Source of the DNA: Roseivirga misakiensis
GTDB lineage: Bacteria; Bacteroidota; Bacteroidia; Cytophagales; Cyclobacteriaceae
Assembly (NCBI RefSeq): GCF_001747105.1
Contig: NZ_MDGQ01000003.1
Span: forward strand, 496,001 to 560,000
Length of the DNA stretch: 64,000 nt
Reading direction: 5' to 3'
The position numbers and the translations under genes were made by a program. The notes beneath the pieces were generated by a model. The model searched no databases. It had not been told where the DNA came from and saw nothing but the letters and a program-made list of their open reading frames with translations. How positions within the stretch are numbered: position 1 is the stretch's first letter; every line of letters starts with the position of its first letter. Shown here piece by piece: positions 35,317 through 46,367 of this stretch.

Positions 35317-37424
35317 GCTTAAAAAAAGGACTAAATATCTCTCTTTTGGCTGGCAATGCCCTACTAAGTTTACTCTACTTAGTACCCTTTGCTGAACCAC
35401 CTGTCTTTTTCCAATTCGTAGGACGTTTACACCCATTACTACTTCACTTTCCTCTAGTATTGCTGCTGGTGGCCTTCATCTTCGAGATTTATGGCAAAAG
35501 AAAACCGAATTGGAAAGAGCCTGCTGAATTTCTATTGATTGCTGGCGCTGCTACTGCCTATGTCAGTGCATTGGCTGGCTTCCTACTATCCTCAGGTGCC
35601 AACTACTCGGGGCAAACTTTCGAACTACATAAATGGCTGGGACTGACCATGTCTTGGTTAGCGACTATCCTTTACACGGGTAAAAGTTATTTGGCCTCCA
35701 AAAATTACTATCTACCATTGTTCGGTGTCGCCTGTTTAGTAATCATCGTAACAGGACATTATGGCGCTTCGCTCACTCATGGTGAAAACTTTTTAACCGA
35801 AGTTTTTGAAGAAGAGCCAGCCCTAAATTTGGTACTCGACGAACCTGTATTTGTCCAGATCGTTCAGCCACTACTTCGATCGAAATGTGAAAGCTGTCAT
35901 AACCCAAACAAGCTCAAAGGATCACTTTCTTTAGCGTCTCAGGAGGGACTACTGAAAGGCGGAGAAACGGGAGCAGTCTTAATTCCAGGTGATGCTAATA
36001 AAAGCATTCTTGTCAGCCATTTACTGCTACCCTCAGAAGACGAAAAGCACATGCCGCCGAAAGGCAAACCTCAAATGACCAATGAAGAAATTAAAATGCT
36101 GACTTGGTGGGTAGACAACGGGGCATCATTCGATAAACTACTGAACGAGGTGCCATCTGATGACCCAATCCAGACGACACTGGCCAATTACTTCGCCCCA
36201 GAAGAAGAAATTGATATTGATTTTGTTTCTGATAAGGAATTAGCCCAACTGAACACTACCAAAATAAGTGTTAAGCAAATTGAAGAGGATAAGCCTTATT
36301 TGGAAGTGTATATCGGCCAGCACGATTCCCTAACCTTGGCCGAAATGAAAACTCTCAGACGAATTCGAGAGCAGATTTTCTCCCTCGACTTAGGTAGTAG
36401 CAAAGTCGATAAATCAATTCTTAAAGAGGTAGCGAAATACGAAAACCTTAATCGACTTTATCTAGACAATACAGATGTAGATGATAATATGATTGGGGTC
36501 ATCAAAAAGTTAGACCAACTTGATTATTTGAATCTTTATGGCACCAAAGTTTCTAAAAAAGGAGCAGCTCAAGCCTTAAAGCTCGAAAGCCTATCAAAAT
36601 TATTCCTTTGGCAATCCCAAGTAACCGAAACTGAGGTCGATATGCTGCAAAAAGACTTCCCTGAAATCGATATTAACGGAGGACTTTCGGCTAATTCTGA
36701 TTTTACGAAAGCCGAACTCAATGCACCTCAAATGATCTACGAATCCACTTTCTTCAGCGATGAAATGATTGTGGAAATACCATATAGTCTCGCAGATACT
36801 GAGCTCTATTACGAATTGGGCGCAGACGAACCAAAACTGCTCGATAAGAAGGAAATTAAGCTAACGAAAAGCGCAAAATTGACAGTCTTTGCCAAAAAAG
36901 AAGGATGGGATGACAGTCCGAAAACTACGCAAGCCTTTATAAAAGTAAAACCAAATTCACTCGCTGCTAAATCACTTCAATTTGGACCAAAAGGCGCCTA
37001 CAAAGCCAAGGGTATTGAAACACTTTTCGACCTCACCAAAGGAAGCGAAAACTTCCGCGATGGCCAATGGCTTGGTTTTAATGGCGATGACATGGTCGCC
37101 AAAATCACCCTCAGCGAAAGCCGAACACTAACATCTGTTTTTATTAGTACCCTCGATGATACTGGCTCTTGGATTTTCCCACCCACAGGACTTGAGGTTT
37201 GGGGTGGAACAGATGCCAATAACATGACGAAACTGCAAACGCTGGATATTACACCGCCAGAAGGCCCAGAGCCTAAACATATGCTTATTCATGAATTGGC
37301 ATTTCCGGCCAAAGAGGTTAAGTACCTCCGTGTCATTGCCAAAAATTATGGCAATCTTCCTGAATGGCACCCAGGAAAGGACACTCCTGCTTGGCTTTTT
37401 ATAGACGAAATCGCTTTCCAATAA
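35313..37424 (+). CDS. DUF2231 membrane, cytochrome c, LRR and CHB_HEX fusion protein
   Basis: A 703-residue modular protein. Four membrane helices of DUF2231 type (about residues 10-155, with His in GRLHPLLLHFP, HKWLG and GHYGASLTHG) come first. A cytochrome c-like domain follows (CESCH at 192-196, then HMPPKGKP). A leucine-rich stretch (about 310-450, LNRLYLDNTDVDDNM, LDYLNLYGTKVSKKG) is next, then a CHB_HEX module and a discoidin-like end (FRDGQWLGFN, EWHPGKDTPAWLFIDEI). The His residues may bind b-type haem (inference). The protein could pass electrons from the membrane to its extracellular partners. Last gene of the operon. Confidence 0.88.
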   Translation: MSLKKGLNISLLAGNALLSLLYLVPFAEPPVFFQFVGRLHPLLLHFPLVLLLVAFIFEIYGKRKPNWKEPAEFLLIAGAATAYVSALAGFLLSSGANYSGQTFELHKWLGLTMSWLATILYTGKSYLASKNYYLPLFGVACLVIIVTGHYGASLTHGENFLTEVFEEEPALNLVLDEPVFVQIVQPLLRSKCESCHNPNKLKGSLSLASQEGLLKGGETGAVLIPGDANKSILVSHLLLPSEDEKHMPPKGKPQMTNEEIKMLTWWVDNGASFDKLLNEVPSDDPIQTTLANYFAPEEEIDIDFVSDKELAQLNTTKISVKQIEEDKPYLEVYIGQHDSLTLAEMKTLRRIREQIFSLDLGSSKVDKSILKEVAKYENLNRLYLDNTDVDDNMIGVIKKLDQLDYLNLYGTKVSKKGAAQALKLESLSKLFLWQSQVTETEVDMLQKDFPEIDINGGLSANSDFTKAELNAPQMIYESTFFSDEMIVEIPYSLADTELYYELGADEPKLLDKKEIKLTKSAKLTVFAKKEGWDDSPKTTQAFIKVKPNSLAAKSLQFGPKGAYKAKGIETLFDLTKGSENFRDGQWLGFNGDDMVAKITLSESRTLTSVFISTLDDTGSWIFPPTGLEVWGGTDANNMTKLQTLDITPPEGPEPKHMLIHELAFPAKEVKYLRVIAKNYGNLPEWHPGKDTPAWLFIDEIAFQ

Positions 37425-37493
37425 GCTGTTTGAAGTCCAAGATGCATTTGTCATTGGACGACTCATTAGCACTATTCAATCGCATTTTTTAGC

Positions 37494-37501
37494 TACTTTT
37501 G
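37494..37501 (+). promoter_or_regulatory. -7 box TACTTTTG for prfC
   Basis: TACTTTTG matches TAnnTTTG, 18 bases before the chosen prfC start codon. No TTG at canonical -33 spacing. Confidence 0.45.
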
Positions 37502-37519
37502 CAGCTCAAATTGGTTGCA

Positions 37520-39100
37520 ATGAGTTTAGCGCAGGAGATAGACAAAAGAAGAACTTTTGGCATTATTAGTCACCCCGATGCAGGGAAGACCACATTAACA
37601 GAAAAACTTCTGCTTTTCGGTGGCGCCATACAGAAAGCTGGCGCGGTAAAGTCGAATAAAATTGACATGCATGCCCGATCGGACTGGATGGATATTGAAA
37701 AGCAAAGGGGTATTTCTGTCGCTACATCCGTTATGGCTTTCGAATACGAAGGCAAAAGGATCAACCTTTTGGATACACCTGGTCACCAAGATTTTGCTGA
37801 AGATACTTATCGCACCTTAACGGCCGTGGATTCCGTGATCATGGTGATCGACTGCGTTAAAGGAGTTGAGATTCAAACCGAAAAGCTGATGGAGGTTTGC
37901 CGAATGCGTAAAACCCCAGTTATCTCCTTTATCAATAAGCTGGATCGTGAAGGGCAAGATCCTTATGATTTACTCGATGAAATTGAAGGTAAATTGGGCA
38001 TTAATGTACATCCGCTGAGTTGGCCGATCGGTATGGGCAAAAGCTTTCAGGGTGTTTACAGCCTTTACGATAAGAGCTTGAGACTTTTTAAAGCCAAGCA
38101 GCAGCAATTGCACGAAGAAGCGACTAAACTCGAAGATTTAGACGACCCTAGATTAGAAGAATTTATCGGCGAAGCCCATGCAGCACAACTTAGAGAAGAT
38201 GCGGAAATGTTGTTGGATTTATATGGTCCACTGGATGTAGATGCTTACCTGAATGGCGATGTTGCTCCTGTCTTTTTCGGTTCCGCAGTGAATAATTTCG
38301 GAGTTAAGGAATTATTGGACGCTTTCCTTCAAATCTCTCCACGGCCGATCGCTAGAATGATGGACGAGCGAGAAGTCCTGCCAGATCATAAAGCCTTTAC
38401 CGGATTTGTATTCAAGATTCATGCGAATATGGACCCAAAACACCGAAACAGAATCGCCTTTTTAAGGATCTGTTCTGGAAAATTTGAACGTGGGTCTAAC
38501 TACTACCACACAAGGCAAGACAAGAAATTTAGAATATCCCAAGCGACCGCCTTTATGGCACAGGATAAAGAAACCATAGATGAGGCGTACCCTGGAGATA
38601 TCATTGGCCTTTATGACACTGGAAATTTCAAAATAGGTGACACCCTCACTGATGGTGAAAATGGAGTCTATAGAGGTATTCCTAGCTTCTCCCCAGAGAT
38701 TTTCAGAGAAGTGATCAACAAGGATGCGATGAAAACCAAGCAGTTGGAAAAAGGATTAACCCAATTGATGGACGAGGGTGTTGCCCAGCTTTTCAACTTC
38801 GAATTAGGAAGTCGAAAAGCGGTTGGTGTCGTAGGTCAACTTCAATTCGAAGTTATCCAACACAGACTTAAGCATGAGTATGGTGCTACGGTTGAGTTTG
38901 TGGGTATGCAGTTGTATAAGGCGTGTTGGATTTCATCTCAGGATGAGAAAAAGCTTGATGAATTCATTCGTTCCAAGCAACGCCACATTGCTAAAGACAA
39001 GGACGGAAAGCTTGTTTTCATGGCGGAATCCAAGGCTTGGCTCCAAATGGTGCAAGACAACTTCCCAGAAATCGAATTCCACTTTACAAGCGAATTTTAA
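37520..39100 (+). CDS. prfC: Peptide chain release factor 3 (RF3)
   Basis: A 526-residue GTPase of normal length. It has G1 [15 protein letters not shown], the [16 protein letters not shown] switch II, and [18 protein letters not shown] at G4, followed by RF3-specific [16 protein letters not shown]. It removes RF1/RF2 from the ribosome after termination. The ATG at 37520 ([15 protein letters not shown]) was chosen because it matches the family start and follows the -7 box; the TTG at 37499 lies inside that box. The stop overlaps the start of the pseudouridine synthase gene by one base. Confidence 0.97.
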   Translation: MSLAQEIDKRRTFGIISHPDAGKTTLTEKLLLFGGAIQKAGAVKSNKIDMHARSDWMDIEKQRGISVATSVMAFEYEGKRINLLDTPGHQDFAEDTYRTLTAVDSVIMVIDCVKGVEIQTEKLMEVCRMRKTPVISFINKLDREGQDPYDLLDEIEGKLGINVHPLSWPIGMGKSFQGVYSLYDKSLRLFKAKQQQLHEEATKLEDLDDPRLEEFIGEAHAAQLREDAEMLLDLYGPLDVDAYLNGDVAPVFFGSAVNNFGVKELLDAFLQISPRPIARMMDEREVLPDHKAFTGFVFKIHANMDPKHRNRIAFLRICSGKFERGSNYYHTRQDKKFRISQATAFMAQDKETIDEAYPGDIIGLYDTGNFKIGDTLTDGENGVYRGIPSFSPEIFREVINKDAMKTKQLEKGLTQLMDEGVAQLFNFELGSRKAVGVVGQLQFEVIQHRLKHEYGATVEFVGMQLYKACWISSQDEKKLDEFIRSKQRHIAKDKDGKLVFMAESKAWLQMVQDNFPEIEFHFTSEF

Positions 39101-39825
39101 TGGAAAAGATTGTTCAACCCCTTTACGAAGACAATCACCTGTTGATTGTTAACAAACCGGCTGGAATCCTCATACAAGGAGACTCTACTGGCGATACGCC
39201 TTTGGTAGAGCACTGTAAGGAATATATTAAGAAGAAGTACAATAAGCCTGGGGCTGTATTTCTTCATCCTGTCCATAGATTAGATCGCCCAGTGAGTGGT
39301 GTCATAGTTTTTGCGCGAACGTCTAAGGCGTTAGAGCGTATGAATAAGATTTTTGCGAGTCGCAAGGTCCAAAAGACTTATTGGGCCATTGTGAAAAAAC
39401 ACCCTCCTCAGAAAAAGGGAAAATTAGTCAGTTGGCTGGTAAAAGACACCAAACGCAACGTTACAAGTGCCTATTCGGAACCTGTTGAAGGCGGTCAGAA
39501 AGCCGAAACCAACTTTAAATGGCTAGGAAAACTCAATAACCACCATTTGATTGAGGTTGAACCACTTACAGGTCGACCACACCAGATTAGAGTTCATTTG
39601 GCAGAAATGGGCTCCCCTATTCGCGGTGACTTGCGGTACGGTTTTCCAAAACCGAACCCTGATAAAAGCATCAACCTCCATGCTAGGCGATTGTATTTTG
39701 AGCACCCTGTTAAAAAAGAGCCACTTATTATAACAGCTGGACTACCAAACGATCAATTCTGGGAACAATTCCTGACCTTAGACGATATTAAAGTAAAGGA
39801 CAAGTACGTCGACAAGATGTATTAA
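39100..39825 (+). CDS. RluA-family pseudouridine synthase
   Basis: A 241-residue protein. The catalytic motif HRLDRPVSGVIVFARTSKAL holds the nucleophilic Asp (about residue 66), preceded by LLIVNKPAGILIQ and followed by LTGRPHQIRVHLAEMGSPI. It converts uridine to pseudouridine in rRNA or tRNA; the target cannot be told, as it has no S4 domain. The start is the ATG of the TAATG that overlaps the prfC stop; an earlier in-frame ATG lies inside prfC and would give an unrelated N-terminus. Translational coupling to prfC fits a shared ribosome-related transcript. Confidence 0.93.
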   Translation: MEKIVQPLYEDNHLLIVNKPAGILIQGDSTGDTPLVEHCKEYIKKKYNKPGAVFLHPVHRLDRPVSGVIVFARTSKALERMNKIFASRKVQKTYWAIVKKHPPQKKGKLVSWLVKDTKRNVTSAYSEPVEGGQKAETNFKWLGKLNNHHLIEVEPLTGRPHQIRVHLAEMGSPIRGDLRYGFPKPNPDKSINLHARRLYFEHPVKKEPLIITAGLPNDQFWEQFLTLDDIKVKDKYVDKMY

Positions 39826-39861
39826 TTACTGGATCAGATAAGTCAAAAGAACCTTCCTTAT

Positions 39862-40551
39862 ATGAAAAAGACACTTCGAATTGTCAGTATTGCTTTCTTA
39901 AGTTTGATCGTTCTGTTGTTTATCGGCTACATCATTTTGAATGAGAAACTCCCCGAAGGTGAGGTTTCACCAGAAGCTGATGTATTAGCTGAAAAAATGA
40001 CTACAGCCTTGAATATGGAGGCTTGGGAGCTTACTGAAAACATCAGTTGGACTTTTAGAGGCACTCACTTCTACGAGTGGGATAAAGCCGCCGATGTCGT
40101 TAAGGTGCGCTGGGACGAATACGAAGTGGTGCTAAATACTAAAACAGAATCCGGACTAGTAGTGAGCAGTAAGAATGAATACTCCGTAGATCAATTCGAT
40201 GCTTTGATCAAAACTGCCTACGACTTCTTTAACAATGATAGCTTTTGGCTTTATGCCCCGTTCAAAGTATTTGATCCTGGAGTCGAAAGAAGTATTGTTG
40301 TTTTAAAAGATGGTCAAAAAGCCCTAAAAGTCACTTATACCACTGGAGGCAGTACACCTGGCGATTCCTATGTCTGGATTCTCGGAGAGGATTTTAAGCC
40401 CGTGGCCGTAAAAATGTGGGCCTCCATCTTACCTATTGGTGGAATGGAATTCACTTGGGAAAACTATCTGACACTTCCTTCTGGCGCCTTAATCGCTCAA
40501 GACCATTTCCTTTATGGCTCAATGAACATCCCTTTGACGGATATTAGATAG
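39862..40551 (+). CDS. Membrane-anchored protein of unknown function
   Basis: A 229-residue protein with one N-terminal hydrophobic helix (about residues 8-28) and a beta-rich extracytoplasmic domain: TENISWTFRGTHFYEWDK, VRWDEYEVVLNT, KALKVTYTTGGSTPGDSYVWIL, FTWENYLTLPSGALIAQDH. The last parts recall lipoprotein-carrier or LolA-like sheets, but I do not recognise a family. Conserved-looking Trp residues lie along it. It starts 36 bases after the pseudouridine synthase gene. Confidence 0.75.
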   Translation: MKKTLRIVSIAFLSLIVLLFIGYIILNEKLPEGEVSPEADVLAEKMTTALNMEAWELTENISWTFRGTHFYEWDKAADVVKVRWDEYEVVLNTKTESGLVVSSKNEYSVDQFDALIKTAYDFFNNDSFWLYAPFKVFDPGVERSIVVLKDGQKALKVTYTTGGSTPGDSYVWILGEDFKPVAVKMWASILPIGGMEFTWENYLTLPSGALIAQDHFLYGSMNIPLTDIR

Positions 40552-40726
40552 TCTTTGAATTTATGACCAGAGTCTAATCTCGTAATCTAATTACAACACC
40601 AGTATTTTTGTTAATTTTATTAATTATAAATATTTACATATTTGATATTATTTATATAATTATTTTTTAATTTGATTAAAATTCAAAATATCATAACTAT
40701 ACAATAACACACAGAAAATCTCAATT

Positions 40727-41995
40727 ATGAACAGAAAATCATTTCAGATCTGCGTACTTTTACTACTTTTTTTATCCGCCTGCCAAGTAAATCAAGAGGT
40801 CGATCCCTCTTACAATACAGTAAATGACACTGAAATACAGAATAGTCCGCTATTAATTTTTGAGAAACGAATTAATGATGCCCTTGCGCTGAATAGACAA
40901 GGGGAAAGTGTTTCAGCCGCCATTCATGAAAGATTAGGTTCTCCCTTTATGGAAGCCTTTGCGAAGTTCAAGACTAACACTGGCTTTCTAGTTGGTTTTA
41001 TACCTGTATTTAGAAAGGATAGTAAACATACAGAAGCAATTATAATATCAACAATTAAAGAAGATACTCCTCATTATACTTTGCTTGAAAGGGGATATTT
41101 ATTTCCGTATGACCAATGGAACTTGAGCAACAACGAACTCCCTACACTAAATGCATTAGCCAATATCTTCATTTCTTTCGATAAGGTCATTTTTAATAAT
41201 AATTCATCTCTTGTTTCCGAAATCATAGGATCTGAGTCAAGTGGCCAGAAGAATCAAGCCTTTACACTAGTTCAACCATCTAATGATCATATTGAAAAGG
41301 AATGGGTGGGAACCAAGAATTGTCTTTTCACCTTTACTGGAACAAGAGAGGACCCTTATCAAGAATTAACAAACATTGATTGTCAGACAACTTGGACGTG
41401 GGAGCGTGTTCCAAGTCAACCAGAAATCCTTGATGCTGGAGGCGGAGGCGGTGGAGGAACACGAATAATTAATATGACAAGACTAAAAAACCTGAAAGGG
41501 AAAAAGCCTTTGAAAGAGTATAATACCAAGTGTAGTGGATTTCAGGATATGTGGAATTCATATCCTAATCAAGAAGTTTTCGGTTATATCACGACGGATG
41601 GAAAAGTCATAATGACGGATATACTTAGCGAAAATGGAGGCTCTGCGGGTGGCCTTTACGAGTATGAGGGGACTAGTTATTATTCATATCCAGCTTCGCA
41701 AGGGAAACCCTCTCAAAGCTACGCTGGCATGGTCAAAGCAGGGCCATCAAGTAACCCATATTACCTCATACCAGTAAGTGCAAGCGTGCATACGCATTCT
41801 CCATGCAGATCAGACGAGTCAAATGGTATTTCACATAACGTAGGAAATGAAGACAAGGTATTCGCTTCAACTCATACCCTCATAAAACATTATGTAATTG
41901 GTTGTGATGCCATTGGTGAATATAACGGAACCAAGAACTCTTTTTTTAATAAGAAATTAGGTAACATTGATGAAACTTGTAAGAAGATAAACTAA
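40727..41995 (+). CDS. Lipoprotein with Gly linker and possible JAMM-like C-terminal domain
   Basis: A 422-residue lipoprotein (lipobox LSAC at residues 16-19). Three parts are visible: an N-terminal domain (about 20-230), a run of seven Gly (238-244), and a C-terminal domain (about 265-422). The C-terminal part contains VFGYITTDGKVIMTDIL with Glu283 just before it, VHTHSP (355-359), then Ser369 and Asp376. This is the order, though not the exact spacing, of JAMM/MPN metalloprotease ligands. Lipoproteins with Gly linkers and variable enzyme-like tails occur in Bacteroidota polymorphic toxins. The region is A+T-rich and the next gene overlaps its stop. Function is not established. Confidence 0.6.
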   Translation: MNRKSFQICVLLLLFLSACQVNQEVDPSYNTVNDTEIQNSPLLIFEKRINDALALNRQGESVSAAIHERLGSPFMEAFAKFKTNTGFLVGFIPVFRKDSKHTEAIIISTIKEDTPHYTLLERGYLFPYDQWNLSNNELPTLNALANIFISFDKVIFNNNSSLVSEIIGSESSGQKNQAFTLVQPSNDHIEKEWVGTKNCLFTFTGTREDPYQELTNIDCQTTWTWERVPSQPEILDAGGGGGGGTRIINMTRLKNLKGKKPLKEYNTKCSGFQDMWNSYPNQEVFGYITTDGKVIMTDILSENGGSAGGLYEYEGTSYYSYPASQGKPSQSYAGMVKAGPSSNPYYLIPVSASVHTHSPCRSDESNGISHNVGNEDKVFASTHTLIKHYVIGCDAIGEYNGTKNSFFNKKLGNIDETCKKIN

Positions 41996-42570
41996 TGAAT
42001 TACTTGAAAGTAGTTTTGATAAGCACACTTATTTACTCTACACAACTAACTAATGCTCAAACATTTAAAGCAGATATTCAATATGTCACGATAGAGGATA
42101 CTCTACTAATTCAATCAATCAAGTCAATTTTAACCTTGGAAAGTAAAAATGACACTCTATTTGCTAAAGGCTTTGGTTACCTAAATGTTGGAATTGATTG
42201 GATGATCCGTGAAGGCTCTGGTATAGGCAGTACTAGAATCGACACTGTCAGAACTTATAATATCTCAGTGTCATTTGCTCATCCAAATAAGGCTCATAAT
42301 AATTTAATGCCTTTTTACCCTAAATATTACAGTATAATTGATGAGAGAGTCGTTGCTTTTGAACTTCCTGAACGACACATTACATTCAGTGCCAATAGCG
42401 TCAAAGTTTATGAACAAATAATAGAGAAGTATCTAGAGCCTTTAGGTTCGCCTTCTACAAGGTTACTTTGGAAACTAGACTATAATTATAGCGTCCACAT
42501 ACTTCAAAATCAGTTTACTAGTGATTATGAATATCCAATAATTTCCAAAATCACCTTATCTCAAAAATGA
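41995..42570 (+). CDS. Secreted partner protein of unknown function
   Basis: A 191-residue protein with a signal peptide (ends QLTNAQ) and a beta-rich body (TFKADIQYVTIEDTLL, SILTLESKNDTLFAKGFG, YNISVSFAHPNKAHNN). Its ATG overlaps the stop of the lipoprotein gene by one base (TAATG), so the two are translationally coupled. No known family is recognised. In toxin-like arrangements this is where an immunity or chaperone protein would lie; that reading is speculative. Confidence 0.65.
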   Translation: MNYLKVVLISTLIYSTQLTNAQTFKADIQYVTIEDTLLIQSIKSILTLESKNDTLFAKGFGYLNVGIDWMIREGSGIGSTRIDTVRTYNISVSFAHPNKAHNNLMPFYPKYYSIIDERVVAFELPERHITFSANSVKVYEQIIEKYLEPLGSPSTRLLWKLDYNYSVHILQNQFTSDYEYPIISKITLSQK

Positions 42571-42664
42571 TAACTCGATTTTTCACTTTTACGCAATAAT
42601 GAATTTTGCTCCTTATGATGATTATTCTTCAGCTTACAATACATTCTAAGTAACAACTCAAGAC

Positions 42665-43162
42665 ATGAACTCAAAGGGTTACTTTGGAGATGAATTAAGG
42701 GAAGGCTCGATCATTTTAACATTAGATGAATTAAGTACCAAGGAAATCCCTGATAGCCTCTGGAATAACGAAGAACTCGAGGAACTCACTATTCAAAAAA
42801 CAAGAGCTAATATGCAGTGGAGCACACGCTCTCCTTTGTCATGGTATGAAACTGTAGAATTTACGCCACCTTATCGGGAATTAAGTGACAAAGTGGGAAA
42901 GCTGAAACGTCTAAAGTCTTTAATTTTAGTTGACCTAGACATTAAAACACTTCCAGAGTCAATAACACAACTAAAGCATTTAGAAATACTAAACTTATCG
43001 TTTAACAAATTAGAACTCCCAGAAGAGCTTAGTAAGCTAAAAGTACTCAAGAGCCTGAAGCATTTAATTCTAATAGGGAATCATTATGACCCCCACGAGA
43101 TGGAAGAATACCAAAAAGAATTCCCAAATCTTCGGATTGAATACAAGGCAGAGGAGAATTAA
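42665..43162 (+). CDS. Leucine-rich repeat protein
   Basis: A 165-residue protein without signal peptide, so cytoplasmic as written. From about residue 75 it has LRR units: LKRLKSLILVDLDIKTLP, LKHLEILNLSFNKLELP, LKSLKHLILIGNHYDPHE, with the LxxLxLxxNxL consensus. The first half includes a LDELSTKEIPDSLWNNEEL segment that looks like an incomplete repeat cap. LRRs bind proteins; the partner is unknown. The A+T-rich composition resembles the two preceding genes. Confidence 0.75.
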   Translation: MNSKGYFGDELREGSIILTLDELSTKEIPDSLWNNEELEELTIQKTRANMQWSTRSPLSWYETVEFTPPYRELSDKVGKLKRLKSLILVDLDIKTLPESITQLKHLEILNLSFNKLELPEELSKLKVLKSLKHLILIGNHYDPHEMEEYQKEFPNLRIEYKAEEN

Positions 43163-43176
43163 AGAAGTGTAATAAA

Positions 43177-43202
43177 AAAGCCCCGACTTTCGTCAGGGCT
43201 TT
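43177..43202. terminator. Bidirectional terminator between the LRR gene and atpC
   Basis: AAAGCCCcGA / TCAGGGCTTT stem with a 6-base loop and T runs on both sides; it can end both converging transcripts. Confidence 0.78.
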
Positions 43203-43225
43203 CATTTTATATATTGAATGAATTC

Positions 43226-43474
43226 TTAGTCTTCGATTACAGACTCTGCTAAAACAATTACGTTGTTGTTTAACACTTCTACAACACCGCCATCGATCAC
43301 AACTACATCTTGCTTACCTGAAGCAGAAATAGTCATTTTGCCTTTACCTAAGGCGCTGATCATCGGTGCGTGATTATCGAGTACTTGAAACTCTCCATCA
43401 CTTCCAGGAAATATTACTGAAGACGCTTCGCCTTCGAATACTTTCTTGTCGGGTGTTACAACTTCTAATAGCAT
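43226..43474 (-). CDS. atpC: ATP synthase F1 subunit epsilon
   Basis: An 82-residue protein: LLEVVTPDKKVFEGEASSVI, PGSDGEFQVLDNHAPMISAL and VIDGGVVEVLNNNVIVLAE form the beta-sandwich domain of epsilon. The C-terminal two-helix domain that inhibits ATP hydrolysis in E. coli is missing, as is usual in Bacteroidota. It is part of the F1 central stalk. Its start is eight bases after the atpD stop. The other atp genes are not in the window. Confidence 0.95.
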   Translation of the reverse strand: MLLEVVTPDKKVFEGEASSVIFPGSDGEFQVLDNHAPMISALGKGKMTISASGKQDVVVIDGGVVEVLNNNVIVLAESVIED

Positions 43475-43482
43475 GGTCGATC

Positions 43483-45024
<1,542 letters not shown>

Positions 45025-45040
45025 TTAATTTTTCTGGGGG

Positions 45041-45070
45041 CAAAGGTAAATCTATAATGTATTAAAGCAA
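45041..45070 (-). promoter_or_regulatory. Canonical Bacteroidota promoter of atpDC
   Basis: The minus strand reads TTTG at -33, a 19-base spacer and TACCTTTG at -7 (45048-45041), about 46 bases before the atpD ATG. One of the two best promoter matches in the window. Confidence 0.75.
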
Positions 45071-45110
45071 AGGGATATGAAGAAAATAGCCCATGTATTT
45101 TGAAGCAAAA

Positions 45111-46313
45111 TCAGCCCTTTAAAACGATACGAAAAACAGTACCTACATCGGCTTGTGAGGATTTCACAAAAATGCGCCCTTCATGGTAATTTTCGATGAT
45201 TCTTTTCACCAATGTTAGCCCCAATCCCCAGCCACGTTTTTTGGTTGTGAATCCTGGTTTAAAAACATCTTTTGTTCCTCCTTTCACGATACCCTTTCCA
45301 TCATCGGCGATATCAATAAAAATTTCGCTTTCCGATAGTTCACCGATCGTGACATTCAGGTTACCAATTCCGCTCATGGCGTCTACTCCATTTTTAACGA
45401 TATTCTCTAAAACCCATTCAAAAAGTGGCTTGTTCAGTTTTGCCGTCAACTCCTGATCTTCGGTATTAATCTTAAAATTCACTTTCGACGAAACTCGAGG
45501 TTTTAAGTAGTTCAAAGAACTATCAATGACGCTAAAAACGTTTTGGCTTTTTAAGACGGGTACGGAACCAATATTTGAAAATCGTTCCGTAATCATTTCC
45601 AAACGCTTGATATCCTTTTCCAACTCGACTATAATATCATCGCGACCTTCTAATTCGGCCATACCTTTCATGTATTCTACCCAGGCGATCAGGGAAGAAA
45701 GGGGAGTTCCTAATTGATGTGCCGTTTCTTTAGCCATTCCCACCCAAACACGGTTCTGTTCTGACTTTCTAGAATAACTAAATGCCAAATAGGCAATGAA
45801 AGCAAATATGGCGATCACGGATAGCTGCACATAGGGATAAGTGCCTAACTGTCTGAGTAGATAGGAATTTCGATAATAGACAAATTGAACATCCGAGATA
45901 GTACCACCTTCTCCATTTCTGATGAGTATTTTGAAAGGCTTATTTTCCTTTTTCATCTTTTCCAAGACGCGTTGTTGGACCGTTAGATTTTCGCTCACAT
46001 TCATCACTTGGTTGATGGCTTGCGTGGCTGAGTCAATCACAATGACGGGTAGTGTATTATCGGGTGTAATGAGATTAAGTGAAATAAAGGTAAGTGCGGA
46101 TGGATCGGCATCTGGCGAGCTTGAAAACTCTACGGCTTTTGCCCAAAGTCTGATTTTATCCTCTTCTCCCTTTTTCAGTTTGGCCACGAGGCTATTGGTG
46201 TAAATGATAGAACCAACTCCGATAATGACGGCCACAACCAACACAATCCATTTAATGGTGGACTGGTTTGTGTAAAAATCAATATTGAAAGAACCTTTGA
46301 AAGGATTTTTCAT
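45111..46313 (-). CDS. Membrane sensor histidine kinase
   Basis: A 400-residue kinase when started at the ATG at 46313 (MKNPFKGSFNIDFY), a better start than one 29 codons upstream. Two membrane helices (about residues 22-40 and 165-185) flank a periplasmic sensor domain. The dimerisation box has His in ETAHQLGTPLSSLIAW. The catalytic domain has the N box ENIVKNGVDAM, DDGKGI and FTTKKRGWGLGLTLVKRI. It autophosphorylates and passes phosphate to a response regulator, but none is encoded nearby, so it is an orphan here. The signal is unknown. Confidence 0.92.
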   Translation of the reverse strand: MKNPFKGSFNIDFYTNQSTIKWIVLVVAVIIGVGSIIYTNSLVAKLKKGEEDKIRLWAKAVEFSSSPDADPSALTFISLNLITPDNTLPVIVIDSATQAINQVMNVSENLTVQQRVLEKMKKENKPFKILIRNGEGGTISDVQFVYYRNSYLLRQLGTYPYVQLSVIAIFAFIAYLAFSYSRKSEQNRVWVGMAKETAHQLGTPLSSLIAWVEYMKGMAELEGRDDIIVELEKDIKRLEMITERFSNIGSVPVLKSQNVFSVIDSSLNYLKPRVSSKVNFKINTEDQELTAKLNKPLFEWVLENIVKNGVDAMSGIGNLNVTIGELSESEIFIDIADDGKGIVKGGTKDVFKPGFTTKKRGWGLGLTLVKRIIENYHEGRIFVKSSQADVGTVFRIVLKG

Positions 46314-46367
46314 GTAATAAACTAACGAAAAAATTTTGACCTCTATTTCAGGGTTGGGCAAAATAAA

